From contig BOBI01000040.1 in assembly GCA_026002305.1 (NCBI GenBank), forward strand, positions 1 to 15,585: a stretch of DNA of 15,585 nt, read 5' to 3'. The position numbers and the translations under genes are program-made. Positions 13,575 to 15,585 of the stretch are shown piece after piece (the first letter of the stretch is position 1; every line of letters starts with the position of its first letter). Origin of the DNA: Spirochaetia bacterium. Lineage in GTDB: Bacteria > Spirochaetota > Spirochaetia > Treponematales > Breznakiellaceae. A model generated the notes under the pieces. The model was given only the letters and a program-made list of their open reading frames with translations, was not told where the DNA came from and did not search any database.

Positions 13575-14597
13575 TTAACACCCCACCACAGTAATATCAC
13601 CTGCTATGTCCCATGTAAGGCGATCATCCCATCCCGGTTTTTTGCCTTCGCTACGGCGGTCAAAAATTACCAAATAGGAAGAGGCGGATGAATCAATTGT
13701 ATCACGGTATTTCGCGGTTTGCTTCAGTCCGTCATCGCGCACTTTTTTTATATGCTCAATAGTTACTGTGCTGTAATCATTTTCATTTAAAATACGCATT
13801 GTGGCACGCTTAAAAAGCGAATTAACCAACCAAGGCTGCCCGCATGATTGTTCCCAAACATAATCAAGCGCATTTTCTGTTATTTGCTGACCGGTTTCTT
13901 CTGTGCGCTGTAAAAATAAATTTTGTATATCCGTTTTGTTGAAATTACCAATCACCGCTGAATCTTCTTTGATATTAAAGGGGGATCCCGGGTTAACAGC
14001 TTTGCCGTCTTTAGAGGCAGTAATATAATCTTTTAGATCGCGCATTCCCACCAACGCGATAGAAATTGGAAATTTACCCACCTCGCGTTCAGCAAAACCG
14101 CCGCGTAATTGTCGTAAAAAACTAATTAATGCATCGCCTGAAATCACATCAACTTCATCAAAAAGCACTATAAGTGATTTTGGCGCTACTAGTTTTGCCC
14201 ACCTTGCCAGAGTAATACTAACCAGTACATCCGAAGAACCATCTTCTATTTCCGGAACCGGTAATTTTGCCCAATTTGCAAATCTGCAAATCGCTTCATA
14301 TATTATCTGATTAGCCTCGCCGCGCTCTAAAACACCCTGACATTCTTCCACGCTGACATAACACGCTACCGCATCGCTCCCCGCATTTATTTCCCGCGCC
14401 CATGTCTGCAAAAAAGTTGTCTTGCCTGTTTGACGCGGAGCATGGAGTACCCAGTACAGTTTGTCGCGTATATACCGGGCTAGCTGTGCCCCAATAAGGC
14501 GTTCTGCAGGTGGCAGCATGTAATGGTCATAAGGGTTACATGGGCCTGTGGTATTAAAAAATCTAACTTTACGTTTCGTTGTAACGCAGTTATCCAT
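13575..14597 (-). CDS. AAA/STAND-like ATPase with pruned C-terminal nuclease domain
   Basis: A 340-residue protein. The N-terminal block FNTTGPCNPYDHYMLPPAER precedes a P-loop, LHAPRQTGKTT (residues 51-61, Lys59), and a Walker B strand, SLIVLFDEVD (141-150, Asp147/Glu148). Then come a sensor-like segment (ISIALVGMRDL) and a helical lid (ENALDYVWEQSCGQPWLVNS). Up to about residue 287 it follows the known layout of the roughly 500-residue ATP-binding proteins common in spirochetes and cyanobacteria. There it jumps directly to DGLKQTAKYRD and SSYLVIFDRRSEGKKPGWDD, the last strands of the PD-(D/E)XK-like domain. The family's middle, including the catalytic Glu-x-Lys, seems to be missing without loss of frame, near base 13736. 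ATG 14597 overlaps the preceding stop by eight bases and has GGAGGG seven bases upstream. ATP binding is likely; the biological role is unknown. Confidence 0.75.
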   Translation of the reverse strand: MDNCVTTKRKVRFFNTTGPCNPYDHYMLPPAERLIGAQLARYIRDKLYWVLHAPRQTGKTTFLQTWAREINAGSDAVACYVSVEECQGVLERGEANQIIYEAICRFANWAKLPVPEIEDGSSDVLVSITLARWAKLVAPKSLIVLFDEVDVISGDALISFLRQLRGGFAEREVGKFPISIALVGMRDLKDYITASKDGKAVNPGSPFNIKEDSAVIGNFNKTDIQNLFLQRTEETGQQITENALDYVWEQSCGQPWLVNSLFKRATMRILNENDYSTVTIEHIKKVRDDGLKQTAKYRDTIDSSASSYLVIFDRRSEGKKPGWDDRLTWDIAGDITVVGC

Positions 14598-15585
14598 ATA
14601 TTTGCCCTCCGCTCTTTACCATGCAGTCTTTTCTGCAGAATGCAATGCCGTATTTAAGAATAGTTTTATAGCCTTCCTGTTCAAGTTCATGTATGTACAT
14701 TTTGTCTTCAATTTGTTGTAATGCCTCGTCGCATTTTTTTGATAGGTCCTGCATTTTTGCGGCAGTTTTTAGTTCGAAAATTATGGCTTTGCCTTTGGCG
14801 CTTACATACTTCATAAAAATATCGCTTCGTCCGTTGCCGCTTTCGCGGTTTGAGCGGACCAAATAGTGTTTTGCTTTTGAAAGTATTCCGGTTAAAAAAC
14901 CGTGATAAAAACTTTCGATGTTGTCATAAAAACTAATAGAATCAAGCAGCAAAACTGAAAGCTCATCTTCAAAAGTTTTTGCATCACCTTCAAGCACGGC
15001 GGTATACAATGTACTAAGATCGGTTTGCTCGATGCCTTCTTTAAACCATTCCTGTATCTTGTTTCTAAATATACAAAACAACTCCTTGTTTGGGATTTTC
15101 AAATCCAAAACAAGGTTGTCTGCACTATCTTTTTCTTCACCTACTTTCTTCAAGTAGCCTGTAAAAAATAAAAAGTTCCAAACATTGTCGATATTCTTTT
15201 CAACCTCGTCATAGGTAATATCTTCGTGTATTATCTTTTTTATTGCGCCGCCCGCAATAAGCGTATCAAGGCCGGTCTTTGCATCATCATCTGCTCTGTC
15301 AATTAATGTACGGACAATGGCATTGGAACTCGTGTTTGCCCAAAATGCATGCAATTCTGATTTTTTATCAACACATAATTTGCTTATAATATTTAATGTA
15401 CTCCATGGATTATATACTTCCGAATCACCAAACAGATAACCATTATACCACTCTTTTAGAATATCTGAACATGAATTAAGATTATAATATTTAAGCATTT
15501 GTTCAACTTCATCTTGTGTAAAACCAAAATATTCCGAATAACTTTTACTTAGTATTGAATTAACCGCAAGATTATTAAGCCCTGT
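14590..15585 (-). CDS. AAA-ATPase-like / PD-(D/E)XK (DUF1703) protein, 5' end outside window
   Basis: The frame is open to the window edge, giving at least 331 residues. The visible part begins TGLNNLAVNSILSKSYSEYF and continues FGFTQDEVEQMLKYYNL. This is typical of the C-terminal part of the AAA-ATPase-like family (PF09820), so the Met at 15498 is not the true start and the P-loop lies beyond the edge. YNGYLFGDSEVYNPWSTLN and the later FLFFTGYLKKVG are further family landmarks. The last third is the PD-(D/E)XK domain (PDDEXK_9/DUF1703): YHGFLTGILSK, then SNRESGNGRSDIFM with the catalytic Asp, then AIIFELKTA with the Glu-x-Lys pair. The nuclease site therefore appears intact. The stop overlaps the next gene's start by eight bases, suggesting translational coupling. 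The family's target and role are not established; links to mobile elements or defence are speculative. Confidence 0.85.
   Translation of the reverse strand, partial: TGLNNLAVNSILSKSYSEYFGFTQDEVEQMLKYYNLNSCSDILKEWYNGYLFGDSEVYNPWSTLNIISKLCVDKKSELHAFWANTSSNAIVRTLIDRADDDAKTGLDTLIAGGAIKKIIHEDITYDEVEKNIDNVWNFLFFTGYLKKVGEEKDSADNLVLDLKIPNKELFCIFRNKIQEWFKEGIEQTDLSTLYTAVLEGDAKTFEDELSVLLLDSISFYDNIESFYHGFLTGILSKAKHYLVRSNRESGNGRSDIFMKYVSAKGKAIIFELKTAAKMQDLSKKCDEALQQIEDKMYIHELEQEGYKTILKYGIAFCRKDCMVKSGGQIYG

Noticed and set aside
13359..13691. Plus-strand open frame of 110 codons at the livM/ATPase junction
   Set aside because: It overlaps the end of livM and the end of the ATPase gene, has no ribosome site, and its composition does not look like a protein.

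Overview
The window most likely comes from a spirochete of the Treponema group, probably one living in a gut. I infer this from the mix of gene families: small lipoproteins with spirochete-style lipoboxes, BspA-type leucine-rich repeats, a modular surface lipoprotein with Ig-like, DUF1566-like, Thr/Pro linker, fibronectin-like and beta-helix parts, and several ATPase/PD-(D/E)XK-nuclease proteins of the kind greatly expanded in treponemes. No 16S or other decisive marker is present, so the genus is an inference.

Left part (1-2850, genes on the minus strand). This is a decaying accessory region. The first 104 bases are an exact inverted copy of part of a lipoprotein gene 1.1 kb away. They are joined to a BspA-like leucine-rich-repeat gene that carries a one-base frameshift and has no convincing start. 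Next come the intact lipoprotein gene (1029-1757) and a hypothetical family protein whose last 38 residues lie in the -1 frame, after a perfect A AAA AAG slippery heptamer. Upstream of that gene are a ladder of Shine-Dalgarno-like motifs and eight tandem copies of the heptamer TGAGCCG.

Region 2850-4105 has no gene I can support. It is a mosaic of short dispersed repeats, including a 30-bp sequence present three times, and a 126-bp segment bounded by 14-bp inverted repeats.

Core metabolic block (4106-7878). A CDP-alcohol phosphatidyltransferase (pgsA-like, plus strand) converges on a minus-strand gene run. That run is an orphan LuxR-type response regulator, then argB (N-acetylglutamate kinase), then gltD (glutamate synthase small subunit). 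The tight spacing suggests co-transcription and a nitrogen/arginine theme.

Divergent from the regulator lies the 864-residue surface lipoprotein gene (8232-10826). A strong hairpin separates the two promoter regions, and a clear Rho-independent terminator follows the lipoprotein gene. A 41-codon remnant of a coiled-coil protein comes next, then three tRNA genes: Ser-GCT, Ser-TGA and Arg with the uncommon anticodon GCG. After them are the two branched-chain amino acid permease genes livH and livM, without livJ, livG or livF.

Right end (13575-15585, minus strand). Two overlapping genes encode ATPase/nuclease-type proteins. The first, cut by the window edge, retains the PD-(D/E)XK signature. 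The second appears to have lost the core of its C-terminal nuclease by an in-frame deletion. I see no complete, clearly new defence or biosynthetic system. The most notable points are the candidate programmed -1 frameshift, the pruned ATPase paired with a nuclease protein, the inverted-duplication junction and the tRNA-Arg(GCG).
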